This document shows positions 1-10,549 of a stretch of 64,000 nucleotides of DNA, in pieces. The notes under the pieces were generated by a model, which saw only the letters and a list, made by a program, of their open reading frames with translations, was not told where the DNA came from and ran no database searches. This DNA is from Epiperipatus broadwayi (taxonomy: Eukaryota > Onychophora > Udeonychophora > Euonychophora > Peripatidae): the NCBI GenBank assembly GCA_028023455.1, contig JAQFVV010000546.1, forward strand, positions 186,001-250,000. Direction: 5' to 3'. The position numbers and the translations under genes are program-made. Numbering within the stretch: the first letter of the stretch is position 1; each line of letters opens with the position of its first letter.

Positions 1-1265
1 ATAATTTTATTGTGATAAATACTAATGTTATGTAGATAAATTAATATATCGCACGTCTGTGCAAATTATATATATATATATGCGTTTCAGTAAACCTAGT
101 ATGTAAAATTTATTTCATTTAACTGAAACTTCAATCATTTATTGTATTTTATATAATTTAAAATTTTGATAATTATTTTGTAGCAAGTCAAATAGGTTAT
201 TTCACGCACACACATGTATATATGCGTATGTTGTCAATTATAACACATGTAAATTTTAATCATTTTTTTTTATATAATCATTTTATGTTTTATTGAAATG
301 TATTTCTTGTATATTATAAAACGCACGTCTGTGTATATATATATATATGTGTTTGTAGAAACTTATAAAGAAATATTGTAAATCAATATGATAACTTTAA
401 TTGTGTATATAATATTGTATATCATTCAAAATCAGAACCCTTAACCTATAAGACCTTAAATACCATTTTTTTATTGTTATTAATAAACTTGTTTAATTGT
501 TAAAAATTGTATTCCATCATCTCTTGTTCACATACAGTAATAGAGCCCATGTTTTCTGAGCTAGATTTCAGACACGGACAAATGGGGATGTGCTTAGTGC
601 TTTGGGCATCCAGTGATGATCAATCATCATCCTGGTTGGCGCATAAGATTATACTCTTTAAAGCCTATGCACTATATTTTATTTTAATTTAATTTTGTTA
701 AAAATTTAAGTTTATAGTTAGCCAGTATAAGAGGTCATAGCATTGATGATGATCAGCATGTTTTAAATGTCCCAGCATTATTGATTTGATTTCTGATTAT
801 TGTGCATTTTAATGGATGGGCACTAAGCTGGTGCATCCAAGTTATGTTTATATAATTGCCCAAGCTGGCAAAGGCTCAATAGTTAGCCTGGTCTACAGAA
901 GACCCATTTTCAATCCAGTCACAAGGTTGACTGTTAATTTATATATTTTATTGTACTAATTTGTTTATTCCCATCAATGATGATGATGGATGGTTATTTC
1001 TCTCTAGTATTTACTTATACTGATATTTACTTTATAATGCTGGTTGATAATAATTATGTTTTACTTGCTCTTCTGAGTTAGCTTTTGATCTTTCAATGTT
1101 CACAGAGATCTCATGTTCCCTTAAATATATCTCATAAATACTTTTGCAAATTATTATTTCATTTTAAATGGACTGGGAGTGATGATGATTTTCCATCACC
1201 CCAGTTCAATTCTACTTTCCACCAACTTCCTATACTCCCATCCCATTACAATATATATATGTATG
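1..1265. other. AT-rich region without recognisable gene
   Basis: No coding sequence is supported. The motif CGCACGTCTGTG followed by an (AT)n run occurs near 50 and again near 321, suggesting a decayed direct repeat of roughly 270 bp. Short ATG/ATC-rich stretches (about 610-640 and 975-990) look like simple-sequence remnants. Confidence 0.5.
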
Positions 1266-1432
1266 TATATGCAAATTTACAAATAAATATTTAAAAATGC
1301 AGTATTTAAAAGCTTATAAATATATATATATATATATATGTATAACAGTCACTTAGGAGTGCTTTCAACTAACTTGTAGCTTTGTCAACTATCACATTTA
1401 AAATGTCAGCTTTCCCATAATTCAATGATGTC

Positions 1433-2018
1433 AACTTTCCCATAATTCTGTGATCTTAATGTTTGCTGCTTGCCTATTAACCAAATGTTGCTTGTATTTA
1501 CATATTTACATCGCCTCTTTAATTTTCCTTTTATTATTATTTCTTTCAGTTTCCAATATTTTTACATTGTTATAATTAAAAGTGAAACCATATATACATG
1601 ATTTATTATGGTCATAAAAGACAGAAGCTGATAAATTATCATTATTTTTAAAATTTCGTTTTGTATTTTGAACCCTTTTAAATAACAATAAGTGTTCCTT
1701 TGTTCTTTTTTCCAATGTGCACCTCGATTCACCTATACATCCACGGCCACACCCACATGTCCATTTGTAAATGATATAATTTTTATTTGTAAATAAAGTT
1801 TTATCCTTTGAATTGTTTATTAATTTATTTAATGTAGGTGGTGCATGAAATGCAATATCACATATTCCTTTATAAATTTTCTTAATGAAACTTGTCTGTT
1901 GATTTGAAATATATGGTATTGATATCCACAATTTTTTATCAGAAGAACTAACACTATTATTATTTTTATATTTATAAGTAAAATTTTTAATAGTATAATA
2001 AACAGAATCATAAATAGC
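1433..2018 (-). pseudogene. Penelope-like element GIY-YIG fragment, left copy
   Basis: The minus-strand reading frame encodes the C-terminal part of a Penelope-like retroelement protein. It contains WISIPYISN (equivalent of the conserved LPYI segment), then IIYKWTCGCG followed by CIGESRCTLEKRTKEH, the GIY-YIG endonuclease core with the cysteines typical of PLEs. The reverse transcriptase domain is absent. A premature stop occurs after KIKEAM at about 1506, whereas the right-arm copy reads on to LWES. Its 5' part differs from the right copy, so the two truncation points are not identical. It is non-functional on its own. Confidence 0.75.
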
Positions 2019-2055
2019 AAAAAGAGGATATATTCCATATGAATCAAAAGTACCA

Positions 2056-2761
2056 ATGTCACATAAAATGGCAGGTTTGAATACCTTTTTATTTAGAAAT
2101 GATAACCTTTGTAAATATGCATCAGATAAAACTAAAAATATTGAAACTTATTATAATGAATTGTTAAACGTTGGATACAATTATGATTCTGTTTATTATA
2201 CTATTAAAAATTTTACTTATAAATATAAAAATAATAATAGTGTTAATTCTTCTGATAAAAAATTGTGGATATCAATACCATATATTTCAAATCAACAGTC
2301 AAGTTTTATTAAGAAAATTTATAAAGGAATATGTGATATTATTTTATGCACCACCTACATCAAATAAATTAATAAACAATTCAAAGGATAAGACTTTATT
2401 TACAAATAAAAATTGTATCATTTACAAATGGACTTGTGGCTGTGGCCATAGATATATAGGTGAATCGAGGTGCACATTGGAAAAAAGAACAAAGGAACAC
2501 TTATTGTCATTTAAAAGGGTTCAAAATACAAAACAAAATTTTAAAAATAATGATAATTTATCAGCTTCCGTCTTTTATGACCATAATAAATCATGTATAA
2601 ATGGTTTCGATTTTAATTATAACAATATAAAAATATTGGAAACTGAAAGAAATAATAATAAAAGGAAAATTAAAGAGGTGATGTTAATAAGTAAATACAA
2701 GAAACATTTGGTTAATAGGCAAGCAGCAAACATTAAGATCACAGAATTATGGGAAAGTTGA
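2056..2761 (+). pseudogene. Penelope-like element GIY-YIG fragment, right copy
   Basis: This plus-strand copy starts further upstream than the left one (LNTFLFRNDN, then YDSVYYTIKN). It continues through WISIPYISN and, after a frameshift near 2342, through APPTSNKLINN to the GIY-YIG core IIYKWTCGCGHRYIGESR, ending in LWES and a stop. In PLEs this domain nicks DNA to prime reverse transcription. No RT motif is present. The GIY half is degenerate (IYKW), while YIG is retained. It is a 5'-truncated, frameshifted copy. Confidence 0.75.
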
Positions 2762-3002
2762 TATCATTGAATTATGGGAAAGCTGACATTTTAAATGTGA
2801 TAGTTGACAAAGCTACAAATTAGTTGAAAGTGCTCCTAAGTGACTGTTATACATATATATATTTTTATAAGCTTTTAAATACTGTATTTTTAAATATTTA
2901 TTTGTAAATTTACGTATATTATTTTGAAGAAATACAGACATCGATTTATAATATTATATATATATTAATTTTAATATTTTGATGGATAAAAGTTGTCATA
3001 TA

Positions 3003-3099
3003 TGTCATAGCATCGGCCGGGACGTGAACCCACAACCATCTGCAACCAACTACTTGCTTGCATGGTGGCTGCGATACCTCTCGGCTAACAATGCAAGAC
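3003..3099 (-). mobile_element. tRNA-derived SINE (type A) with 16-bp TSD
   Basis: On the minus strand an A-box-like TTAGCCGAGAGG and a B-box-like GGGTTCACGTCCC lie about 55 bp apart, followed by GATGCTATGACATA. The element is flanked by an exact direct repeat TAAAAGTTGTCATATA at 2987-3002 and 3100-3115, a target-site duplication. It landed at the outer edge of the adjacent Penelope palindrome. A second copy is at 22.6 kb. Confidence 0.85.
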
Positions 3100-3193
3100 T
3101 AAAAGTTGTCATATAATTATTACTATTTGCAGGATATTCCATGTAGTGAAAAAGCTAAATGCTGATGTTTCAGTACAATATCAAGTATTTCCC

Positions 3194-3936
3194 TCAGAGC
3201 GTCCTCTTTCTCAAATCATAAGAATGTGTGTGAGATTTAAAATCGTTTTTATGGTTTTCTGCCTCCTCATATATAAATTCTATTGGTTGAGAAGTTTTAA
3301 AATTTATTTTCTTTTCCAATAGCTTCTTCCAAATGTTGTTAATCTTCTTTAATTCACACCTTTCATTTATGCTCTTGGGCCTTTTAAAAATCTCTATAGC
3401 TTCTCTTAGCAATCTCTGGTCATATTGTTCAATTTCACTAAAATATTTGTTTTTTCAAAATTGATATCATGATTTATTAATTTTATATGAGAATAAATAG
3501 CTGATGAATTGGATTTTTCTCTGACTGCCAGAATATTTTATTCTTTTCTAATATTTATTCTACAATTAGTCTGTCCAATATATGTATGTGAACAGACTCT
3601 ACATGGAATTTCATATACACCATGACACTCCAAAGCAATTTTATTTTTAGGAAGTGGAAATATTTCACTAATTTTTTTATAAGTAGTGTAAACTGTGTGA
3701 AAATTATTATTCTCTAACATGTTACCAATTTTATCAGTTACTCCTTTTATATATGGCAAAATTGTCTTAATTTCTGATGTATCAACAACTTTTTTCTTTT
3801 TATATGTATAAGCCCTATTAATAATGTTGTAATTAACACCATTATGAAAAAGCATTTTATTAATACCAGAAACGTCCCGGTAAAAATGGCCATCATCAGA
3901 AAGTCTCTTTGTTCTATCCAATAATGTCTTTGCCAC
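3194..3936 (-). pseudogene. Penelope-like element C-terminal region, left copy
   Basis: Minus-strand frames encode the linker and endonuclease end of a PLE. From 3936 they run RTKRLSDDGHFYRDV, ILPYIKGVTDKIGNML, then GVYEIPCRVCSHTYIGQTNC, the classic GIY-YIG signature (GVYEIPC...YIGQT). In another frame (3194-3412) follows LLREAIEIFKRPKSIN, the conserved REAIEI C-terminal block of PLE endonucleases. A stop and a frame change after NIRKE (about 3538) separate the two. The RT palm is missing, so the copy is 5'-truncated and dead. Confidence 0.85.
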
Positions 3937-3971
3937 TGAAAATAGTTGTGCAGGATGGTGATGAGAAGAAA

Positions 3972-4120
3972 AATGCAGATACCTCCCAGTGTGTGTTCGT
4001 TTTTTATATATATACCATGGAATAAAAAACCATCTTCCCTTCTTTAAATGCAGATACCTCCCAGTGTGTGTTGGTTTTTTATATAGACCATGGGATAAAG
4101 AACCATCTTCCCATCTTTAA
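3972..4120. repeat. 75-bp tandem duplication at palindrome 2 centre
   Basis: The segment containing GCAGATACCTCCCAGTG is repeated with a period of 75 bp (motif at 3975 and 4050), and appears inverted near 4175. It occupies the 5' truncation zone of the Penelope copies. Penelope elements often carry partial tandem copies there. Confidence 0.75.
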
Positions 4121-4224
4121 AGAAGGGAAGATGGTTCTTTATCCCATGGAATATATAAAAAACCAACACACACTGGGAGGTATCTGCATTTTTCTTCTCA
4201 TCACCATCCTGCACAACTATTTTC

Positions 4225-4967
4225 AGTGGCAAAGACATTATTGGATAGAACAAAGACACTTTCTGATGATAGCCATTTTCACTGGGACCTTTCTGCTACT
4301 AATAAAATGCTTCTTCATAATGGTTTTAATTACAATATTATTAATAGGGCTTATACATATAAAAAGAAAAAAGATGTTGATAAATCATAAATTAAGACAA
4401 TATTGCCATATATAAAAGGAGTAACTGCTAAAATTGGTAACATTTTAAAGAATAATAATATTCACACAGTTTACACTACTTGTAAAAAAATTAGTGAAAT
4501 ATTTCCACTTCCTAAAAATAAAATTGTTTTGGAGTGTCATGGTGTATATGAAATTTGATGTAGGGTCTGTTCACATACATATATTGGACAGACTAATTGT
4601 AGAATAAATATTAGAAAGGAATAACACATTCTGGCAGTCAGAGAAAAATCCAATTCATCAGCTATTTATTCTCATAAAATTAACAAATCATGATATCAAT
4701 TTTGAAAAAACAAATATTTTAGTGAAAATTGAACAATATGACCAGAGATTGCTAAGAGAAGCTATAGAGATTTTTAAAAGGCCCAAGAGCATAAATGAAA
4801 GGTGTGAATTAAAGAAGATTAACACCATTTGGAAGAAGCTATTGGAAGAGAAAATAAATTTTAAAATTTCTCAACCAATAGAATTTAAATATGAGGAGAA
4901 AGAAAACGATAAAAACGATTTTAAATCTCACACATATTCTTATGATTTGAGAAAGATGACGCTCTGA
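4225..4967 (+). pseudogene. Penelope-like element C-terminal region, right copy
   Basis: This is the mirror copy of the preceding element. Translation across frames gives LPYIKGVTAKIGN, KKISEIFPLPKNKI, GVYEI-stop-CRVC, TYIGQTNCRIN, and, after more stops, QRLLREAIEIFKRPKSIN up to the natural stop TGA at 4965-4967. A stop inside the GIY-YIG core (the codon after GVYEI) and others around 4620-4710 make it non-coding. The stop codon overlaps a sequence resembling a hammerhead-ribozyme core (see findings). Confidence 0.8.
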
Positions 4968-5539
4968 GGAAGATACTTGATATTGTACTGAAATGTCAGC
5001 ATTTAGCTTTTTCACTACACAGAGAATATCCGACAAATAGTAATAATAATATGACATATATACATTGTAATGAGCACAGACGTTCGTTACATTTTTTTTT
5101 ATTTATTAAACATGAAAGTAAATTAAAAAGTTCGCATTTAAAAATTTTCTTTAAGAATTAAAAATTGAAATTAAATATCATCTTAAACTCGTATATATTA
5201 AATAGCACAGATAATGAAAAATTATTAAAATAAAACTTTATTAAAGAAAAAGTATTTTAAAACAAAATTTTAAAAAGATTTGGAGATAAATTTATATCTT
5301 TAAATTTGTCTTTAAATATATCTTTGATTTGGAAAACAGGTTAATTAATCAGAAATGGAAATGATAAATTTAATTAGTCAAATGTAAACCAGCCTTGGGC
5401 ATTTAAATGTAAAAACATCGGTTAGATAGGAAAACAATAGAAACTTTTAGCAAATGAAATAAATCCATTGGGAAATCGGACCTCAACGAAAAGGATCTTC
5501 ACATCGATGACGTAATGTTAAGTCAATCTTTCAAAGTAA

Positions 5540-5548
5540 TATAAAAGG
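5540..5548 (+). promoter_or_regulatory. TATA box, left arm, facing inward
   Basis: TATAAAAGG lies about 475 bp inside the left terminus, followed by a less AT-biased stretch (GTGCGGAAGTGAAGG). Conserved as the mirror copy in the right arm. Promoter function is inferred from the motif alone. Confidence 0.45.
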
Positions 5549-6061
5549 ACAAGTTTGGAAATTATTAGTTAGTGATTATTATTGATTATTTATGATGTGT
5601 CAGATATGTGTTAGTGCGGAAGTGAAGGAAAAGGGATTGAAGAGACGCACGATTCAACCCCTTCAGTTTTTCCAAAGAAAGAAAGAGAAATGAACTATCA
5701 TTTTTTACATTGAGGACCAACTAAACTAAAAAACATCCGAATAAATAAATAAACAATGGCTAAATGGATACCAATCTTTTGAGGATGGCGTGGGAATTCA
5801 CGTTCATGGCAAGCAACGGATAAAGATGAACTGTTTTAAACCATAAGAACTTTATAAATAATGAACATTAAATTAAAATTTTCCATATTTAAATGATTGC
5901 AATATTATCCTATCTGACCAACTTAATTTATTAATAATGTTATTTGATGTATTTTTTATTTATTTATTGAAAATCATTTCCATTTATTTAATTTTGTTCT
6001 TTAAGTTTTATTATGATTTCTGTTTTCCATTAAGTTAAATTATATAAATGTTAAACTTAAG

Positions 6062-6385
6062 TCAGGCGTGAAGGGCTGTATAGATTTGTAAAGTCATATT
6101 AAGGGAGGGCAATCTTAGGTTATTTGTTTCATTGTTAGATTGTGTCAATGGATTGGATATAATGATGTAGTTAGTAGATGTAGTCGGAGATTCGCTACTG
6201 GAAGAATCGTTTATATATACGCCGCACTCACCCGTTTGCCTATGAAAGGAATTATAAGACGGAGAACGCAGTTCCTTTCTATGGAGTTTTTTTTTTATTG
6301 TTCTTCTCATTAGATAGATGTAATATTTCTATCTGATGAGAGTCAATGCCTTCTCTTAATCTTTTTGGTGCTGCCGTATTCCATA
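6062..6385 (-). pseudogene. Left-arm copy of the palindrome ORF
   Basis: Reading outward on the minus strand it encodes KKKLHRKELRSPSYNSFHR, QTGECGVYINDS, LTQSNNETNNLRL and QIYTALHA then a stop. It matches the right-arm ORF with scattered substitutions. The start codon of the right copy (ATGGCAGCACC) is ACGGCAGCACC here, and a TGA replaces CGA after ALHA, so this copy is shortened at both ends. It has no recognised domain. Confidence 0.5.
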
Positions 6386-7174
6386 TTACATTGAATACAT
6401 TGATGTATCAGATGAATTGAGGCCAGTTTGACTGCGAATTTTAGCCTAAGGTTAAATAGGGATAGAATATTTTATTTTCAAATGCAAATCTATGTAGTCT
6501 ATTCATACTCGACCCTAAATAAAAATGCATTAAATTTAAGTTGTTTATGGACGGTTGCATGGATTGGTTATCGGTTAGGTATGCTTGGGGTTTCATATTT
6601 GATCAAAATATATAGACATTCGATAAATAATGATACCTTACAGTGAGTATCTAAAATGTATTTATTCGGATGTCTTTTAAGTCATTGGTGACAATGCAAG
6701 TATCTTATGGTGAATACTATTGGGTTACTTATAAATTTCCCTCTGCAATTGTCAGTATCAATGATTTTATATTTTGATCATTTATGTTTACTTTGAAATG
6801 TTTTTAACCATGTAATCTATGTAACCGATCTATATGCAACATTATTAAAACAATTTTTTATAATTCCATCTGTGCGAACTTAATTAAAATGTAAACTTAT
6901 AATATAATAGAAATTAAAATGTAAATTAAAATCTAAAGTAAAGTTAAAAATAATGTTAAATGTTAAAATGTAAACTGATACTAAAACAATTTTCAATCTT
7001 ATATATATGTGCATAAATAAATGTTTGTATGCTAATTACTGGCAGTGGCTTATTTTATTCTTTTTTTATATACTCTTATATTATATTATTAAATCTCTGC
7101 TATTCCACTGAGCTAGTGACATGGCCTAATGACCGGATGCAGAAAAAAAAAATTTTTTGACTTACGTTTCTGCC

Positions 7175-7275
7175 TACTCTAGAAATTTTTCTAGGTTCAA
7201 ATGCCTAGATGGCGCCCGTAGTGCAGATATGTTAAGTGCAAATTCTCTGGATTGTTACAACTGGCGCCCAACATA
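7175..7275. other. Palindrome 3 central spacer
   Basis: This is the non-palindromic core between the arms. It holds two GGCGCC-containing motifs: GATGGCGCCCGTAG near 7208 and ACTGGCGCCCAACATAGG near 7260. The second resembles the primer-binding site complementary to the 3' end of tRNA-Lys, preceded by GTTACA as at the end of an LTR. It also contains a small hairpin CTAGAAATTTTTCTAG. Confidence 0.4.
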
Positions 7276-8075
7276 GGCAGATACGTAAGGCAAAAAAAAA
7301 TTTTTTTTTCGGCATCCGGTCGTTAGCCCATGTCACTAGCTCAGTGGAATAGCAGAGATTTAATAATATAATATAAGAGTATATAAAAAAAGAATAAAAT
7401 AAGCCACTGCCAGTAATTAGCATACAAACATTTATTTATGCACATATATATAAGATTGAAAATTGTTTTAGTATCAGTTTACATTTTAACATTTAACATT
7501 ATTTTTAACTTTACTTTAGATTTTAATTTACATTTTAATTTCTATTATATTATAAGTTTACATTTTAATTAAGTTCGCACAGATGGAATTATAAAAATTT
7601 GTTTTAATAATGTTGCATATAGATCGGTTACATAGATTACACAGTCAAAAACATTTCAAAGTAAACATAAATGATCAAAATATAAAATCATTGATACTGA
7701 CAATTGCAGAGGGAAATTTATAAGTAACCCAATAGTATTCACCATAAGATACTTGCATTGTCACCAATGACTTAAAAGACATCCGAATAAATACATTTTA
7801 GATACTCACCATAAGGTATCATTATTTATCGAATGTCTATATATTTTGATCAAATATGAAAACCCAAAACATACCTAACCGATAACCAATCCATGCAAGC
7901 ATCCATAAACAACTTAAATTTAATGCATTTTTATTTAGGGTCGAGTATGAATAGACTACATAGATTTGCATTTGATAATAAAATATTCTATCCCTATTTA
8001 ACCTTAGGCTAAAATTCGCAGTCAAACTGGCCTCAATTCATCTGATACATCGATGTATTCAATGTAATACGGAAT

Positions 8076-8417
8076 ATGGCAGCACCAAAAAGATTAAGAG
8101 AAGGCATTGACTCTCATCAGATAGAAATATTACATCTATCTAACGAGAAGAACAATAAAAAAAAACTCCATAGAAAGGAACTGCATTCTCTGTTTTATAA
8201 TTCCTTTCATAGGCAAACGGGTGAGTGCGGCGTATATATAAATGATTCTGCCAGTAGCGAATCTCCGACTACATCTACTAACTACATCAATATATCCAAT
8301 CCATTGACCCAATCTAACAATGAAACAAATAACCTAAGATTACCCTCCCCTAATATGACTTTACAAATCTATACAGCCCTTCACGCCCGACTTAAGTTTA
8401 ACATTTATATAATTTAA
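8076..8417 (+). CDS. Unrecognised 113-residue ORF in right palindrome arm
   Basis: It begins with ATG (MAAPKRLREGIDSHQ), is basic in residues 26-36 (NKKKLHRKE) and Ser/Thr/Asn-rich after residue 50. I do not recognise the family. The same frame survives, without start, in the inverted arm, but that follows from arm identity and is not proof of selection. A strong splice-donor-like ACGGGTGAGTG lies at about 8219-8229, so the real coding exon may end after FHRQTG. Alternatives are a truncated gag-like ORF, a captured first exon, or chance. Confidence 0.35.
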   Translation: MAAPKRLREGIDSHQIEILHLSNEKNNKKKLHRKELHSLFYNSFHRQTGECGVYINDSASSESPTTSTNYINISNPLTQSNNETNNLRLPSPNMTLQIYTALHARLKFNIYII

Positions 8418-8903
8418 CTTAACGGAAAACAGAAATCATAATAAAACTTAAAGAACAAAATTAAATAAATGGCAATGATTTTAAATAAATAAATAAAAAA
8501 TACATCAAATAACATTATTAATAAATTAAGTTGGTCAGTTAGGATAATATTGCAATCATTTAAATATGGAAAATTTTAATTTAATGTTCATTATTTATAA
8601 AGTTCTTACGGTTTAAAACAGTTCACCTTTATCGGTTGCTTGCCATGAACGTGAATTCCCATGCCATCCTCAAAAGATTGGTATCCATTTAGCCGTTGTT
8701 TATTTATTTATTCGGATGTTTTTTAGTTTAGTAGGTCCTCAATGTAGAAAATGATAGTTCATTTCTCTTTCTTTCTTTGGCAAAACTGAAGGGGTTGAAT
8801 CGTGCGTCTCTTCAATCCCTTCTTCTTCACTTCCGCACTAACACATATCTGTCACATCGTAAATAATCAATAATAATCACTAACTAATAATTTCCAAACT
8901 TGT

Positions 8904-8912
8904 CCTTTTATA
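8904..8912 (-). promoter_or_regulatory. TATA box, right arm, facing inward
   Basis: Mirror copy of the left-arm TATAAAAGG, reading toward the palindrome centre on the minus strand. Transcripts from either box would run into the opposite arm and could fold into a long hairpin. Confidence 0.45.
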
Positions 8913-9395
8913 TTACTTTGAAAGATTGACTTAACATTACGTCATCGATGTGATGATCCTTTTCGTTGAGGTCCGATTTTCCAATGGATTTATTTCATTT
9001 GCTAAAAGTTTCTATTGTTTTCCTATCTGACCGATGTTTTTACATTTAAATGCCCAAGGCTGGTTTACATTTGACTAATTAAATTTATCATTTCCATTTC
9101 TGATTAATTAACCTGTTTTCCAAATCAAAGATATATTTAAAGACAAATTTAAAGATATAATTTTATCTCCAAATCTTTTTAAAATTTAGTTTTAAAATAC
9201 TTTTTCTTTAATAAAGTTTTATTTTAATAATTTTTCATTATCTGTGCGATTTAATATATACGAGTTTAAGATGATATTTAATTTCAATTTTTAATTCTTA
9301 AAGAAAATTTTTAAATGCGAACTTTTTAATTTACTTTCATGTTTAATAAATAAAAAAAAAAACAATGTAACGAATGTCTGTGCTCATTACAACAT

Positions 9396-10476
9396 ATATA
9401 TATATATATGTAAATCAAAACTGCTTGTATCCCTAGAACCATCACCTGCGTGTGAACTAAACATTAAATATTAATAAATTGTAACCCCTAGAATTATCAC
9501 CTGCGAGTGGGACAATCTATATAATCTTATTGTAAATTTATTATTTTCTTTTATTTACTTTATAATTTAAATTTTGAGTTTTATTAAATTATTTAAATTT
9601 TAACTTCTGCTTAGTGTCTCAATTTTGCTCATTATTAATTAGTTAACTATTAGTATTTAGTTATCATGAATCACAATCCAAATTTAGTAATCTTGGTCAT
9701 GCTACACCTGTCAAGTCCCCATAGTCTCATGTTTTACTGATGTGCTACTGCTGGCAAGCGAATTAAGAAAATACTGGTGTAGCCTCAAATATGTTATCCG
9801 TAAGGTAGTAAATCTTTGAGCGTTAGTAAAGTAACTGAGGTGAGATTAGATTTGGGGTCTCAACAACTTCATTTTGATCAGTCTATGGATGATTTGCTAA
9901 CACTCTGGATTTTGTTGCGTGAATGTACAGATATGACCGTTACAATATTAAATTTTCATCTTTTTAAAACTTTCTATTCTTCCAATAAAACTTATTTTCT
10001 TAATTATACTTGCTCAAATTATTAAATTTTTAAATTAAAAATTAAATCAGCAAGATTAATTAAATAAATCCTTTTTGTATATATTAATTTAATTATCTCT
10101 TTTTATCTCTGTCTATATAAATATATTTTTGTTTGTCTTATTATTTTTTTAATCAAATATTTTATTTTGATTTAAGGTTTAAAAAGTCTACTTCAGCATT
10201 GTTATTACACAGAACTTGTATCAATAGTTTTAAAATTAAGTTACTGATAATTTGTATAAATCTTATGATTATATATATGTTCAATTTCATACCACATAAC
10301 TAAATAATTTAATTGATATAAATTAATGAATATAGGTATAGAATTAAAAAATATAAAAAATATTAGTTTTTTTAAAAAAATATTAAAAATCCATAATTTA
10401 AGATGCTATCAAGATTGTTTGTGTTTTTATGAGTATATATATGTGTTTATATACACACACATGTATATATATATAT
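9396..10476. other. Intergenic AT-rich region with a short direct repeat
   Basis: No gene supported. A 20-bp motif CCCTAGAANYATCACCTGCG is repeated at 9431 and 9486 (period about 55 bp), each in slightly less AT-rich sequence, possibly the tail of a decayed element. The 69-codon frame at 9816-10025 has no recognisable feature. Confidence 0.4.
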
Positions 10477-10549
10477 CCTCAACCATTATCAATTCACTAA
10501 AGGATGAAGGTCTCTCCCACTGCACACTTTCTTATTTCATCCATCCATC

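Larger units (their letters stand above)
1266..2920. repeat. Palindrome 1: inverted pair of PLE 3' ends
   Basis: The left arm (about 1266-2018) is the reverse complement of the right arm (about 2175-2920), with a roughly 155-bp unpaired centre. Matching landmarks are the poly-AT/AAGCTTTTAAATACTG stretch at both outer ends, the paired 'cataattc' motifs (1413 and 2745 areas), and a GIY-YIG coding region facing outward on each arm. The outer arms correspond to element 3' ends and the centre to the truncated 5' junction, so this is a head-to-head dimer. Confidence 0.85.
3108..5056. repeat. Palindrome 2: inverted pair of a second PLE
   Basis: The outer ends match as GTCATATAATTATTACTATTTGC on the left against its complement ending at 5056. 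The arms face outward as in palindrome 1 but come from a different Penelope lineage. The centre is near 4120, where CATCTTCCC..TTTAAA..GGGAAGATG forms a tight hairpin. The left arm is longer because it holds a 75-bp tandem duplication. Confidence 0.85.
5066..9391. mobile_element. 4.3-kb near-perfect palindrome, TGTAA...TTACA ends
   Basis: The arms 5066-about 7174 and about 7276-9391 are reverse complements with only a few mismatches per 200 bp where I aligned them, around a roughly 100-bp spacer. The termini are TGTAATGAGCAC and GTGCTCATTACA. ACAT precedes the left end (5062-5065) and follows the right end (9392-9395), a possible 4-bp target duplication. TGTNR ends with 4-bp duplications are described for Ginger DNA transposons, and TG...CA with 4-6 bp for LTR elements. 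No transposase or integrase is visible, so it would be non-autonomous. Each arm carries an inward-facing TATA box and an outward-facing short ORF. The family assignment is inference. Confidence 0.8.

Noticed and set aside
3880-3905. Hammerhead core CTGATGATGG on the minus strand
   Set aside because: It is part of coding sequence (RLSDDGHF) and no GAAA follows at a suitable distance.
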